Assembly: GCA_007571325.1 (NCBI GenBank)
Contig: RKRQ01000015.1
Span: 1-55,132 of the forward strand
Direction of reading: 5' to 3'
Source: Candidatus Dadabacteria bacterium
Lineage (GTDB): Bacteria > Desulfobacterota_D > UBA1144 > Nemesobacterales > Nemesobacteraceae
DNA: 55,132 bases
Part shown: piece by piece, positions 7,959 through 16,866 of the stretch
Position numbering within the stretch: position 1 is the stretch's first letter
Layout: each line of letters begins with the position of its first letter
The notes under the pieces: generated by a model
Told to the model about the DNA's origin: nothing
Databases searched by the model: none
The model's input: only the letters and a program-made list of their open reading frames with translations
Translations under genes and position numbers: made by a program

Positions 7959-8984
7959 CTAAGGTCTGAATTCGGGAATCACCTCCTCTCCAAAAAGCTC
8001 AATTGAACGAGCTATAACTTCGGCGGGGGCCTGAGGAAATACCATTCTGCACATTATTTTGCCTATTCCCGTCTTCTCTGAATATTTTTTCACCTCTTTG
8101 ATGCAGTGTTCAGGGGTGCCGATCATGAAACGGTCTTCTGCCATATATTCAAAGAAAGGGTCGTCGGGATCAGTTATGTTCTTTCCCCGTATAACTATTT
8201 TTACCCCGAGACTAAGGTAGAACCTGTACATATTTATTATGTACTCGATTCCTCCGGCAACGGCTTGTTCCGTGCTTTCATCCACATAAGTCTCCCGAAG
8301 CAGTATGTGTTCCACCTCAGACGGGTTGCGACCAGCTTTTTGAGCCTCGTTGTCATACCACTCGAGGGTATCAATAATCATGGGAACAGTTCTCCCGGGA
8401 CCAATTAGAAGTGGGTATCCGAGCCGTGCGGCCCTTCTCACCGCAGGTTCCTCAAAAGCTCCTATATATATAGGTATAGGCCTCTGCACGGGTTTGGGAG
8501 TGACGTTGATATTTGAAAAACCGAATCTCTTGCCATCATAGGAAAAAGGTCCGTCTTCCCAGCATTTTTCTATTATCTCTATGCCTTCTTCAATCCTTGA
8601 AGGCCTTTGTTTCATAGTAACGCCAAATCCTTCGAACTCCTCTTTTCTGTATCCTATGGCGACTCCGAGATTGAATCTCCCATTAGAAATCAAGTCTACC
8701 GTAGCGGCGTCTTCGGCGATTCTGACGGGGTTATGAAGAGTAAGTATCAAAGCTCCCGTACCAATCCTCACTCTTTCGGTCACAGACGCCATTGCCGCCG
8801 CCATTGTAAGTGGCGAAGAGCAGTATCCATCTTCAAGAAAATGGTGCTCAGATAGCCACACGGAATCAAAGTTTACAGCTTCAGCAAGTTTAACGTGCTC
8901 GAGGGAGTTTCTGTAAAGGTCCACGTGCCCATAATCTAGGTCCTTGTGAGTCTGCATGCTGAAAAGTCCTACTCCAAATTTCAT
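7959..8984 (-). CDS. Luciferase-like monooxygenase (LLM) flavin/F420-dependent oxidoreductase
   Basis: A 341-residue TIM-barrel enzyme of the bacterial luciferase-like family, which uses FMN or F420. Typical elements are KLAEAVNFDSVWLSEHHF, SVTERVRIGTGALILTLHNP, LISNGRFNLGVAIGYR and the closing GTPEHCIKEVKKY. The substrate is unknown. ATG 8984 has GGAGG six bases upstream. It is divergent from a second, distant LLM gene at 9093. A cofC gene elsewhere in the window makes F420 a plausible cofactor. Confidence 0.88.
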   Translation of the reverse strand: MKFGVGLFSMQTHKDLDYGHVDLYRNSLEHVKLAEAVNFDSVWLSEHHFLEDGYCSSPLTMAAAMASVTERVRIGTGALILTLHNPVRIAEDAATVDLISNGRFNLGVAIGYRKEEFEGFGVTMKQRPSRIEEGIEIIEKCWEDGPFSYDGKRFGFSNINVTPKPVQRPIPIYIGAFEEPAVRRAARLGYPLLIGPGRTVPMIIDTLEWYDNEAQKAGRNPSEVEHILLRETYVDESTEQAVAGGIEYIINMYRFYLSLGVKIVIRGKNITDPDDPFFEYMAEDRFMIGTPEHCIKEVKKYSEKTGIGKIMCRMVFPQAPAEVIARSIELFGEEVIPEFRP

Positions 8985-9092
8985 TTCATACCTCCGGGAT
9001 ATGGCTAAATTATTTGCGTTTGAACAACAAATTCACCATAATTTTACTGTGATCACTATCTACTTACAAAATTATCCAAGAGGTGCCGTAAA

Positions 9093-10148
9093 ATGGGAAA
9101 AGAGATAAAATTTGGACTCTCGGCTCCAATGCCGGGAGCTGATGTTGATGGACTAGTAAATTTTTCGGTAAAAGCCGACCAGCTTGGTTTTGACACCATA
9201 TGGTACCCTGACCATCTGCTTTTCGTAGCGCCGGGAGCTATAGCCCCCGAGGCATGGACAGTGGCGTCCGCGGCGGCAATGAAAACGGAAAACATAGCTT
9301 TGGGAACCGTTTCTGATCCTCACAGAATGCATCCCGCGGTTTTTGCGCAAAGACTCGCGACAGTCGATCAACTTTCAAAAGGAAGAGTAGTGCTATGCCT
9401 AGGGGTTGGCGAATCCATGAACCTTGACGCATTTGGAATTGAGTGGGGAAAGCCTCTTTCAAAACTAAGAGAATCAATGGAAGTCATGGAACTTCTGTGG
9501 AAAACCGATGAACCCACGGACTTTAACGGACAATTCTATAATCTTGAGAGTGCATTTTTGCAGATAAAACCCTACGAAAGAAACAAAATACCTTTTTACA
9601 TTGCCACACATACACCTAAAGGACTTCAGTTGACAGGAGAAAAAGGTGACGGCTGGTTGCCTATAGACTTAAATCCAGATCTCTACTCCCTCTACCTTGG
9701 GGAAATAAAGGTTGCGGCAGATAACGTGGGAAGATCTCTTGACGACGGTTTCGACCCAGCCTTATGGGTATTTACCTCACTCGGAGAAAGCATAGACGCC
9801 GCGTACGAAACGCTTGAGCCTTTCAAGTATGTACTAGTTATGCAGGATCAGCTCTTAAAGGCCGGATATGACGTGGAGATACCGGAAGAGTATCATGGAC
9901 TTAACTACTTTAACATAGTACCAACCGATGAAGAGGGAAGGCAGAGGTTCAGGCAGCTTGGGCAGCTTTTCCCCAGAGAAGCCATACTTGATTTCACCAT
10001 CACGGGATCAAAAAAGGACTGCATAGAGAAAATTGAGAAATTCATAGATGCGGGTGTAAGGAATTTCGTTTTGTTCTACAGATTCAGCCCCGATCCCGAT
10101 CTGGCGCTTGAGACATACTCAAAAGAAATAATTCCTTACTTCAAGTAG
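9093..10148 (+). CDS. LLM-family oxidoreductase, F420-type (Mer-like)
   Basis: A 351-residue luciferase-like TIM-barrel protein. It resembles the F420-dependent branch (methylene-tetrahydromethanopterin reductase/F420-dependent dehydrogenase types): LSAPMPGADVDGLVNFSVKADQLGFDTIWYPDHLL, TVSDPHRMHPAVFAQRLATVDQLS, RVVLCLGVGESMN and a late GSKKDCIEKIEKFIDAGVRNFVL. The ligand choice is inference. AGAGGTG lies seven bases before the ATG. The small membrane protein gene at 10175 follows after 26 bases, so the two may be co-transcribed. Confidence 0.87.
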   Translation: MGKEIKFGLSAPMPGADVDGLVNFSVKADQLGFDTIWYPDHLLFVAPGAIAPEAWTVASAAAMKTENIALGTVSDPHRMHPAVFAQRLATVDQLSKGRVVLCLGVGESMNLDAFGIEWGKPLSKLRESMEVMELLWKTDEPTDFNGQFYNLESAFLQIKPYERNKIPFYIATHTPKGLQLTGEKGDGWLPIDLNPDLYSLYLGEIKVAADNVGRSLDDGFDPALWVFTSLGESIDAAYETLEPFKYVLVMQDQLLKAGYDVEIPEEYHGLNYFNIVPTDEEGRQRFRQLGQLFPREAILDFTITGSKKDCIEKIEKFIDAGVRNFVLFYRFSPDPDLALETYSKEIIPYFK

Positions 10149-10174
10149 CTTAAAAAATCCGGAGAAAAACAACC

Positions 10175-10714
10175 ATGAAAAAAATTGCTGCCATTATAGT
10201 CTGCGGGATAATAATATTTGCTTGGGGTATTACATCATGGATGGCTCTTCCCTGGCACCAGATGGCGGTCAATAAATTCACAAACGAATCTGAAGTCACA
10301 GAAACAATAAAAGCAAACGCCCCGAAAGCCGGGATTTATTACCTTCCTTTCGCGCACGAAGACCACAAGGCGGGTGAAACAGCGGCATTTGTAAACGCGC
10401 TTCCAAAAGGCTACAGCCCTGGCATGACACGGCAGTTTGTCACCCAGTTAATCGGGGACATTATAGGAGTCTCAATTATTGTCTATCTACTTTCCCAGAC
10501 AAGCGGATTAGATTACTGGGGACGGGTGAGGTTTGTCACTCTGACCGGAGTAGTTATAGGTTTTGCAAGCCATTTTGCTTACTGGAACTGGTTCGGATTC
10601 CCAGCCCCTTATATAGCACTCATCATTGTGGACAGTTTGATCGCCTGTTTCCTGGCGGGACTTGCAATGGCAAAACTTGTAGCAGTAAATACAGAAAAGG
10701 CAACAACGACATAG
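10175..10714 (+). CDS. Unknown membrane protein
   Basis: A 179-residue protein that I do not recognise. An N-terminal hydrophobic segment (about residues 4-24) is followed by a hydrophilic, probably extracytoplasmic stretch to ~90, then three hydrophobic segments near 92-107, 120-137 and 143-168. The aromatic-rich WMALPWHQMAV and FASHFAYWNWFGFPAPY stand out. GGAG lies 11 bases before the ATG. It follows the LLM gene by 26 bases, but no functional link can be shown. Confidence 0.75.
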   Translation: MKKIAAIIVCGIIIFAWGITSWMALPWHQMAVNKFTNESEVTETIKANAPKAGIYYLPFAHEDHKAGETAAFVNALPKGYSPGMTRQFVTQLIGDIIGVSIIVYLLSQTSGLDYWGRVRFVTLTGVVIGFASHFAYWNWFGFPAPYIALIIVDSLIACFLAGLAMAKLVAVNTEKATTT

Positions 10715-10771
10715 TTGGTCACCAATCCTACCAATCACATACCCGCGCTTTTCTTTTATTCTGTACCCTCG

Positions 10772-12385
10772 TCAGTTAGTTGACCCGGAAGGATTTGCGA
10801 ATTCAATTTCGCTGAAGTAAAGAAAGTTGAGGCGGTCGGGCTCAAGCCCCTTCACATATGGCTTAATCATATTTTGCTGAACAGAGTTTAGATAAGGAAC
10901 TATCGGAACGCCCGTTTCCGTAAGAATCCTCTGAGCATCATCGTAGAGGTCTTTTCTTTGCCCGCGGTCCAGAATCTCGGCGGCCTTTTGTACCAGCCGG
11001 TCGTACTCCGGGTCGCACCAGTTGGTGCGGTTATTGCCACTTCCGCATTCAAAGAGGTTCATGAAATTGTGAGGGTCTGGGAAATCCGCTTGCCATCCGG
11101 CTCTGAACAAGGCTGGAGGAGCAGTTCTGAGCGTGCTAAGGTAAACGGCCCATTCCTGGTTCACGAGTTTGACTTCAATGCCTAGGTGTTCCTTCCACAT
11201 TCCCTGAAACGCCTCGGCGACAATTCTGTTGTTTCCGGTATCGGGATAAAGAAAAGTAGTCTGCGGAAAATTTTTTCCGTTCGGATAACCAGCCATCTCA
11301 AGAAATTTTCTGGCTTTTTGCACGTCAAACGGAAGACCGATTCGGGGACTGTGGGCGAGCATATCGATCGGTATCCACGAAGTTATCGGCTCTCCTGCCC
11401 CCTGGAGAAGCCCCGCCAAGCTTTTTCTGTCTATTGAACTTGCGAAAGCCTTTCTCACTAGAAGGTTGTCAAACGGGGCTTTTGCGGTATTAAATCCTAT
11501 GTAGTTGTTTCTGAAAACCACGCTTTGTCTAAAATCCTGAAGTTTTATAAGTCTTGGAACTTCAAGCAAAGGAACTCCTTTACTGTCAAGAAAATCAAGT
11601 TCTCCACTTTCATAAAGCGCAAGAGTGGATACGGGATTTTCGTTCATTATCATTTTTACCTTCTTAGCGCTCTTAGGCTTCTCCCCCCAGTAGTTTTTGT
11701 ATTCCTCAATAAGAACTTCCTCATGATGACTCCATTTTTTCAACCTGTAGGAACCCAATGTCACTATGTTTGACGCCTCCGTCCATTTAGTTCCGTATTT
11801 CTCCACAATATCTTTTCTCAACGGAAAAGTGGACATGAAAGTGACCAGATTCAAAAAGTAAGCCCTCGGTTTCGTGAGAGTAACAACAAGGGTATGGTCA
11901 TCCAAGGCCTTCACTCCGACTTTGTCAAAATTGTCTATCTTCCCAGAATTAAACTCCTTTGCGTTTTCTATATCAAAAAGAAAATACGCATAACTTCCTG
12001 CGGTTTCGGGCTTAAGTATCCTTTCCCATGAATAAAGAAAGTCTCCGGCTTTAAGAGGTTTTCCGTCTGTCCAGAAAACTTTTTCCCTTATTTTGAAAGT
12101 ATATGTTCTTCCATCCTCGCTTATTCGCCAGCTTTGCGCGAGAGAGGGTACGGGTTCATATTCTTTATTAAACGCCGCAAGACCATCCATTATGTTATTT
12201 ATGATGGTAAAAGACGTAACGTCGGTAGCAAGCGACCAATCAAGCGTGGGGGGTTCGGTTCCTATATTTATGTTAAGCGTATCTTTGTGGGAAATATCAA
12301 TCGCGGTTGGAGGTCTGTTCCCGCAACCACAGGAAACAAAAAGCAGAACGCAGAAAGCCAGAAGAGAATTTTTCAATTTGTTCAT
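10772..12385 (-). CDS. Peptide-type ABC transporter substrate-binding lipoprotein (family 5)
   Basis: A solute-binding protein of the OppA/DppA family that captures peptides or similar ligands in the periplasm. The start MNKLKNSLLAFCVLLFVSC gives a lipoprotein signal with lipobox FVSC. The family start INIGTEPPTLDWSLATDV and YTFKIREKVFWTDGKPLKAGDFLYSWERIL are clear. Its 537 residues are normal. I chose ATG 12385 because it puts the signal peptide first; a GTG at 12427 is in frame. No permease or ATPase gene adjoins it; an OppC-type permease lies 41 kb away at 53.3-54.1 kb. Confidence 0.88.
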   Translation of the reverse strand: MNKLKNSLLAFCVLLFVSCGCGNRPPTAIDISHKDTLNINIGTEPPTLDWSLATDVTSFTIINNIMDGLAAFNKEYEPVPSLAQSWRISEDGRTYTFKIREKVFWTDGKPLKAGDFLYSWERILKPETAGSYAYFLFDIENAKEFNSGKIDNFDKVGVKALDDHTLVVTLTKPRAYFLNLVTFMSTFPLRKDIVEKYGTKWTEASNIVTLGSYRLKKWSHHEEVLIEEYKNYWGEKPKSAKKVKMIMNENPVSTLALYESGELDFLDSKGVPLLEVPRLIKLQDFRQSVVFRNNYIGFNTAKAPFDNLLVRKAFASSIDRKSLAGLLQGAGEPITSWIPIDMLAHSPRIGLPFDVQKARKFLEMAGYPNGKNFPQTTFLYPDTGNNRIVAEAFQGMWKEHLGIEVKLVNQEWAVYLSTLRTAPPALFRAGWQADFPDPHNFMNLFECGSGNNRTNWCDPEYDRLVQKAAEILDRGQRKDLYDDAQRILTETGVPIVPYLNSVQQNMIKPYVKGLEPDRLNFLYFSEIEFANPSGSTN

Positions 12386-12568
12386 AAAAACAGAGTTCAC
12401 GGCCCCATCACTTGCGATTTGCTTCACAAAAAACCGATGCAGTAGGTAAAAATCAAGTTAGAAGTTAACTTAACTACTGTCCGATAATCTCGAAGCTGTG
12501 CGACCTGCACCCTACCAACAATGGGTTGGATTCACTGAATCCTCAACGATGAATCTGATTTTCGCAAG

Positions 12569-12588
12569 GTCATGGCCGGATCCATGAC
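12569..12588. repeat. Perfect 7-bp inverted repeat
   Basis: GTCATGG and CCATGAC are separated by CCGGAT in the ~260-base gap between the binding protein and the biotin carrier gene. It lies 59 bases past the carrier stop on the minus strand. No T-tract follows directly, so a terminator role is weak. The rest of this gap shows nothing else I can support. Confidence 0.35.
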
Positions 12589-12647
12589 TGCTAAGAAAAA
12601 TTAAAATGAGACTATTTTTTTCATGCCGGAATAATTTCTTCCGATAA

Positions 12648-13139
12648 TCAATCACTATCAGATAGAGCAACAAGAATAGAGTCCTTTTCGACCGCATCTC
12701 CTTCCTTGACTCTTATTTCCTTTATCGTGCCCGAAGCGGAGGCTTTAAGCTCACTTTCCATCTTCATTGCCTCAACCACTACAACGCTTTCACCCGCTTC
12801 GACCCTCTCACCCTGTTTCTTCAAAATCTTTACCACCCTACTGTGCATGGGAGCAGTTACGTTAAGACTTTGCGTACCTTCTGCCTGGGAAGCATCCCTT
12901 CCGGAAACAGACTCTATCTCATACAAGTCTCCTTCATAGAAAACCTGTAATTTCTTTCCTTCTTTAAATATTCCTACGGTGATGCTCTCATTGTTAACCA
13001 GAATTGAATAGATGTTCTCTTCTATTCGCAGAAACTCTATCTCTTTCTGCTCACCGTCCATACTGAAAAGACTCAGTCCTTCTTTCTCTTCAAAACCTAC
13101 CTTATAGGTTTTGTTTCCCAGTTTTAAAGTGTAAGTCAT
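12648..13139 (-). CDS. Biotin carboxyl carrier subunit of an acyl-CoA carboxylase
   Basis: A 163-residue biotin carrier. The C-terminal biotinyl domain has the biotinylation motif EAMKM with Lys126, after VTAPMHSRVVKILKKQGERV. The first ~85 residues (YKVGFEEKEG to LYEIESV) resemble the small beta domain that joins the biotin carboxylase and carrier parts in propionyl-CoA carboxylase alpha chains, so this looks like the C-terminal half of a split alpha subunit. Its ATG overlaps the biotin carboxylase stop as ATGA. Confidence 0.9.
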   Translation of the reverse strand: MTYTLKLGNKTYKVGFEEKEGLSLFSMDGEQKEIEFLRIEENIYSILVNNESITVGIFKEGKKLQVFYEGDLYEIESVSGRDASQAEGTQSLNVTAPMHSRVVKILKKQGERVEAGESVVVVEAMKMESELKASASGTIKEIRVKEGDAVEKDSILVALSDSD

Positions 13140-14632
13140 AAAAGCGGATTCCCCGTTACACCAATTTTTCTGGCAAAAAGCTTCCAGCCTGAAGAAACAG
13201 CTTTTGTTCCCTGCACAGCCTGGTTTGAACCCCCACTCATTGCAACGGCAGCAGCCATAAGTATGAGTTCGGGGTCGAATTCTTCAGGCGCCAGAAGTTC
13301 AGGATGTCTTTCTATAAAACCTGTGTCAATCTGCGCCTTGCGGAATTCTGAGTCCCGCATCATCCTGATCAAAAATCCCAGGTTGGTTCTCACTCCCAGA
13401 ACCACGTATTCCCTCAGAGCGGAGAGCATTCTATTTACCGCATCCTCCCTGCAATCTCCCCAGACGACAAGCTTTGAAAGCATCGGATCGTAAAAAGACG
13501 TTATCTCACAGCCACTGTAAACGGACGAGTCGTCTCTCACTCCTGGACCACCGGGAGCGCGCACATACTGTAAAGTCCCCGGAGAAGGAAGAAAATTGGT
13601 GGCGGGGTCCTCTGCGTAAACTCTGCATTCAAGCGCGTGTCCTTTCATCTTTATTGCAGATTGTTTAAAGGGTAGTTTTTCTCCCGAAGCTATCCTTATC
13701 ATCCACTTGACGATATCAATTCCGGTGATCATTTCTGTAACCGGGTGCTCAACCTGCACTCTGGTGTTCATCTCCAGAAAATAGAAATTTTCTTCCTGGT
13801 CCATTATAAACTCAACTGTGCCGGCCCCGAAATAGTCAACCGCTTTTGCTATGCGAAGGGCGACTTCGCACATGTTTTTCCTTGTCTCAGCACTTATAAA
13901 TCCCGAAGGAGCTTCTTCTATCACTTTCTGGTGACGTCTCTGTATTGAGCATTCCCGTTCGAACAGATGCAGTAGGTTTCCATTTTTGTCTCCGAGAACC
14001 TGGATCTCCACATGCCTTGGTTTCTGAATGAATTTTTCTATGAATACGGAATCATCCCCGAAAGAAGAAAACGCTTCGCTTCTGGCCATCCGAAGGGACG
14101 ACTTGAATTCTTCTTTTGAATTAACAAGCCTCATACCCTTTCCACCCCCGCCGGCAGAAGCTTTTATCATAACGGGGTAGCCGATTTTCTTGGCCACTCT
14201 CGAGGCTTCAACATCGGATACCGCTCCCTCAGATCCCGGAACAAGCGGCACGTTCGCTTCTCTCGCTATTTTCCTTGCGGTGACCTTGTCTCCCATAAGC
14301 CTTATCGACTCAGGGGAAGGTCCTATAAAAACCACGCCTTCTTTCTGGCACAGCTCGGCGAAGGAATCATTTTCGGAGAGAAATCCAAATCCGGGATGTA
14401 TGGCTTGAGCTCCCGATTTCTTGGCGGCGGCAATTACATTTTCCCCGACCAAATAGCTTTCAGAAGGCTTTGACGACCCTATATGGTAGGCTTCATCCGC
14501 AAGCATTACGTGAAGGGCGTTTCTGTCAGCATCCGAATAAACAGCCACAGTGGCGATTCCAAGTTCCCGGCACGCCCTTATGATTCTTACCGCTATTTCT
14601 CCCCTATTTGCTATCAATATTTTTTTGAACAT
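13136..14632 (-). CDS. accC: Biotin carboxylase subunit of acyl-CoA carboxylase
   Basis: ATP-dependent biotin carboxylase of 498 aa, which carboxylates the biotin on the carrier protein. It begins KKILIANRGEIAVRIIRACRELGI. The ATP-grasp glycine-rich loop is KASAGGGGKGMRLV, and the catalytic FLEMNTRVQVEHPVTE segment and ALECRVYAEDP follow. I start it at ATG 14632, 16 bases after the carboxyltransferase stop; the frame is open further up but only the later start matches the family. It could serve acetyl-CoA or propionyl-CoA carboxylation; the partner carboxyltransferase favours propionyl-CoA. Confidence 0.92.
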   Translation of the reverse strand: MFKKILIANRGEIAVRIIRACRELGIATVAVYSDADRNALHVMLADEAYHIGSSKPSESYLVGENVIAAAKKSGAQAIHPGFGFLSENDSFAELCQKEGVVFIGPSPESIRLMGDKVTARKIAREANVPLVPGSEGAVSDVEASRVAKKIGYPVMIKASAGGGGKGMRLVNSKEEFKSSLRMARSEAFSSFGDDSVFIEKFIQKPRHVEIQVLGDKNGNLLHLFERECSIQRRHQKVIEEAPSGFISAETRKNMCEVALRIAKAVDYFGAGTVEFIMDQEENFYFLEMNTRVQVEHPVTEMITGIDIVKWMIRIASGEKLPFKQSAIKMKGHALECRVYAEDPATNFLPSPGTLQYVRAPGGPGVRDDSSVYSGCEITSFYDPMLSKLVVWGDCREDAVNRMLSALREYVVLGVRTNLGFLIRMMRDSEFRKAQIDTGFIERHPELLAPEEFDPELILMAAAVAMSGGSNQAVQGTKAVSSGWKLFARKIGVTGNPLL

Positions 14633-14648
14633 TTTTTTACACGACTGC

Positions 14649-16193
14649 TTAGAGGGGAATATTCCCGTGCTTTTTCGGTGGAAGCGTCTGTCTTTTTCCG
14701 CCAAGCATCTCAAGCGCCGCTATTACCCTAGGTCTTGTTTCTTCGGGCTTTATAACTTCATCCACGTAACCCAGGCTCGCAGCACGATAGGGATTCGCAA
14801 AATTCTTTTTGTATTCCTCAATCAGTCTTATTCTTTCGGTGTCCGGGTCGTCCGCAGCGGCTATTTCCCCACGGGAAATTATGTTCACGGCCCCGTCAGG
14901 ACCCATAACCGCGATTTCCGCCGTGGGGTAAGCAAGGTTTATGTCTCCTCTTATATGTTTTGAGGACATTACATCGTAAGCCCCTCCGTAAGCCTTTCTG
15001 GTTATAACTGTAATTCTCGGAACCGTAGCCTCACAATATGCGTAGAGCAGTTTAGCGCCGTGTCTTATTATTCCTCCCCATTCCTGCGAGGTTCCGGGAA
15101 GAAAACCCGGCACATCGACAAAAGTAACGAGGGGAATATTAAAAGCGTCGCAGAATCTCACAAACCTAGCCGCCTTAACCGAAGCATCTATGTCAAGACA
15201 TCCCGCCAGCACCTTAGGCTGATTCCCTACGATACCGACCGGTTGTCCGTTCATCCTCGCAAACCCTATCACTATGTTCTTCGCATAGTGCTCCTGTACC
15301 TCAAAGAAATATGAATTATCAACTACGGATCTCACCACATCCAGCATGTCATAGGGTTTGTTGGGATTATCCGGTATAAGTTCCCAAAGACTCATATCCT
15401 TTCTGTCCACGGGATCATCGCAGGGAACAACCGGCGGGTCTTCCATATTGTTTGAAGGGAGAAAACTTATAAGTTCCTTTATGATTTCTATCGAGTCGCC
15501 GTCATCCTCCGAGGCGAAATGCGCAACTCCGCTTACGGAGTTATGAACCATTGCGCCTCCGAGCTCTTCGGAAGTCACTTCTTCATGCGTAACGGTCTTG
15601 ATCACATCGGGACCGGTAACGAACATGTAACCCGTACTTTTCGACATGATCGTAAAATCGTTCATCACAGGAGAGTAAACCGCTCCTCCGGCACACGGAC
15701 CCATAATCGCCGATATTTGGGGTATGACTCCCGAGGAAGTCACGTTTCGAAGGAATATCTCCCCGTAGGCACCAAGACTTTTGACTCCCTCCTGAATTCT
15801 CGCTCCGCCAGAATCGTTAAGTCCTATGATCGGCGCTCCCGTCAAAAGAGCAAGGTCCATTATCTTGCATATCTTTTTTCCCTGCTCAAGTCCCAGAGAA
15901 CCTCCGAAAACCGTGAAGTCTTGAGCGTAGACAAATACCTGCCGTCCGTCAATCTTTCCGTAACCCGTAACCACGCCGTCACCGAGGATTTTCTTTTTTT
16001 CCATGCCAAAATCGGTGCAGTTGTGCAAGACAAACTTATCAAGTTCGACGAAAGTATCCCTGTCAAAAAGCTCTGTTACGCGTTCGCGAGCCGTGTACTT
16101 GCCTGAATCATGCTGTTTTTTGATCCTGTCTTGGCCGCCGCCTAATCCTGCCTCTTTTTCCTTATCTTCTAAAATCCTAACTTTTTCTTTCAT
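14649..16193 (-). CDS. pccB: Acyl-CoA (propionyl-CoA type) carboxylase, carboxyltransferase subunit
   Basis: A 514-residue carboxyltransferase that moves CO2 from biotin to an acyl-CoA. It has the PccB-type layout: [22 protein letters not shown] at the start, [17 protein letters not shown] and [17 protein letters not shown] in the N-terminal crotonase fold, then [29 protein letters not shown] and [13 protein letters not shown] in the second. Exact acyl specificity is inference. GGAG precedes the ATG by seven bases. A promoter lies in the gap after coaE, so this gene starts a three-gene operon with the biotin carboxylase and carrier. Confidence 0.92.
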   Translation of the reverse strand: MKEKVRILEDKEKEAGLGGGQDRIKKQHDSGKYTARERVTELFDRDTFVELDKFVLHNCTDFGMEKKKILGDGVVTGYGKIDGRQVFVYAQDFTVFGGSLGLEQGKKICKIMDLALLTGAPIIGLNDSGGARIQEGVKSLGAYGEIFLRNVTSSGVIPQISAIMGPCAGGAVYSPVMNDFTIMSKSTGYMFVTGPDVIKTVTHEEVTSEELGGAMVHNSVSGVAHFASEDDGDSIEIIKELISFLPSNNMEDPPVVPCDDPVDRKDMSLWELIPDNPNKPYDMLDVVRSVVDNSYFFEVQEHYAKNIVIGFARMNGQPVGIVGNQPKVLAGCLDIDASVKAARFVRFCDAFNIPLVTFVDVPGFLPGTSQEWGGIIRHGAKLLYAYCEATVPRITVITRKAYGGAYDVMSSKHIRGDINLAYPTAEIAVMGPDGAVNIISRGEIAAADDPDTERIRLIEEYKKNFANPYRAASLGYVDEVIKPEETRPRVIAALEMLGGKRQTLPPKKHGNIPL

Positions 16194-16236
16194 TGAGATA
16201 CTCCAAGCCCACTCCCGCCTAAAAATGGATTAGTGA

Positions 16237-16264
16237 ATCATAACACGCAGAAATACTGTTTCAA
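16237..16264 (-). promoter_or_regulatory. Promoter of the carboxylase operon
   Basis: On the minus strand TTGAAA (16264-16259) and TATGAT (16242-16237) are separated by 16 bases, each five of six to consensus. It lies in the 67-base gap between coaE and the carboxyltransferase gene. The -10 continues into ATTCACTAATCC, similar to the his promoter at 50.03 kb. Confidence 0.6.
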
Positions 16265-16863
16265 GATTCCGTGGCGCACAGAGCCTCAAACATAACGTAC
16301 ACTTGGGCGCGCAGGTTTTCCGTTGTAGAGGAATTTTCTATCAGGAAATCAGCCTGAGATACTTTCTCCGCTTCGGACACCTGGGAGTTCATGCGACGGC
16401 GGATTTCCTCAGATGACATATCGTCGCGGGTCAACACCCTGGACTCCCTCAGCTCCCTGGGACACGTAACTACTACCAGTCTGTCGATCAGGTCGTTAAT
16501 ACCTCCGCTTTTACGGTCTATAAGCGATGCTTCGACAAATACTCTCGGTTCGTCGCTTCGGACAGATATTTTCTCCCTTATCTTTTCAAGAATCCTTGGG
16601 TGGGTTATCTGGTTAAGGCGTTTGAGCTCACTCTCGCTCGCAAAAACTATCTGCGCGAGAGCCCCGCGGTCAAGAGTTCCATTTTCGGAGAGAATCTCCT
16701 CACCGAAGCAAGATACAATTTCTGTAAGCGCGGGCTCCCCGGGCTGTACGATTTCCCTAGCCACCTCGTCGGCATCCACAGTGAATGCCCCTAGCTCGCG
16801 CAGCATCTGCGCAACCGTCGACTTGCCAGAACCAATATTTCCTGTAAGGCCGTATACTCTCAT
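16261..16863 (-). CDS. coaE: Dephospho-CoA kinase
   Basis: Final enzyme of coenzyme A synthesis, phosphorylating dephospho-CoA at the ribose 3' hydroxyl. The P-loop is GNIGSGKST at residues 8-16; DADEVAREIVQPG and the LNQITHPRI segment are typical. It has 200 aa, the normal size. It begins 3 bases after the gltX stop and is surely co-transcribed with it. Confidence 0.94.
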   Translation of the reverse strand: MRVYGLTGNIGSGKSTVAQMLRELGAFTVDADEVAREIVQPGEPALTEIVSCFGEEILSENGTLDRGALAQIVFASESELKRLNQITHPRILEKIREKISVRSDEPRVFVEASLIDRKSGGINDLIDRLVVVTCPRELRESRVLTRDDMSSEEIRRRMNSQVSEAEKVSQADFLIENSSTTENLRAQVYVMFEALCATES

Positions 16864-16866
16864 CTT

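Noticed and set aside
7944-7961. TAGACA/TGTCTA hairpin at the end of the LLM gene
   Set aside because: Only six weak pairs, overlaps the stop codon and has no T-run, so no terminator call.
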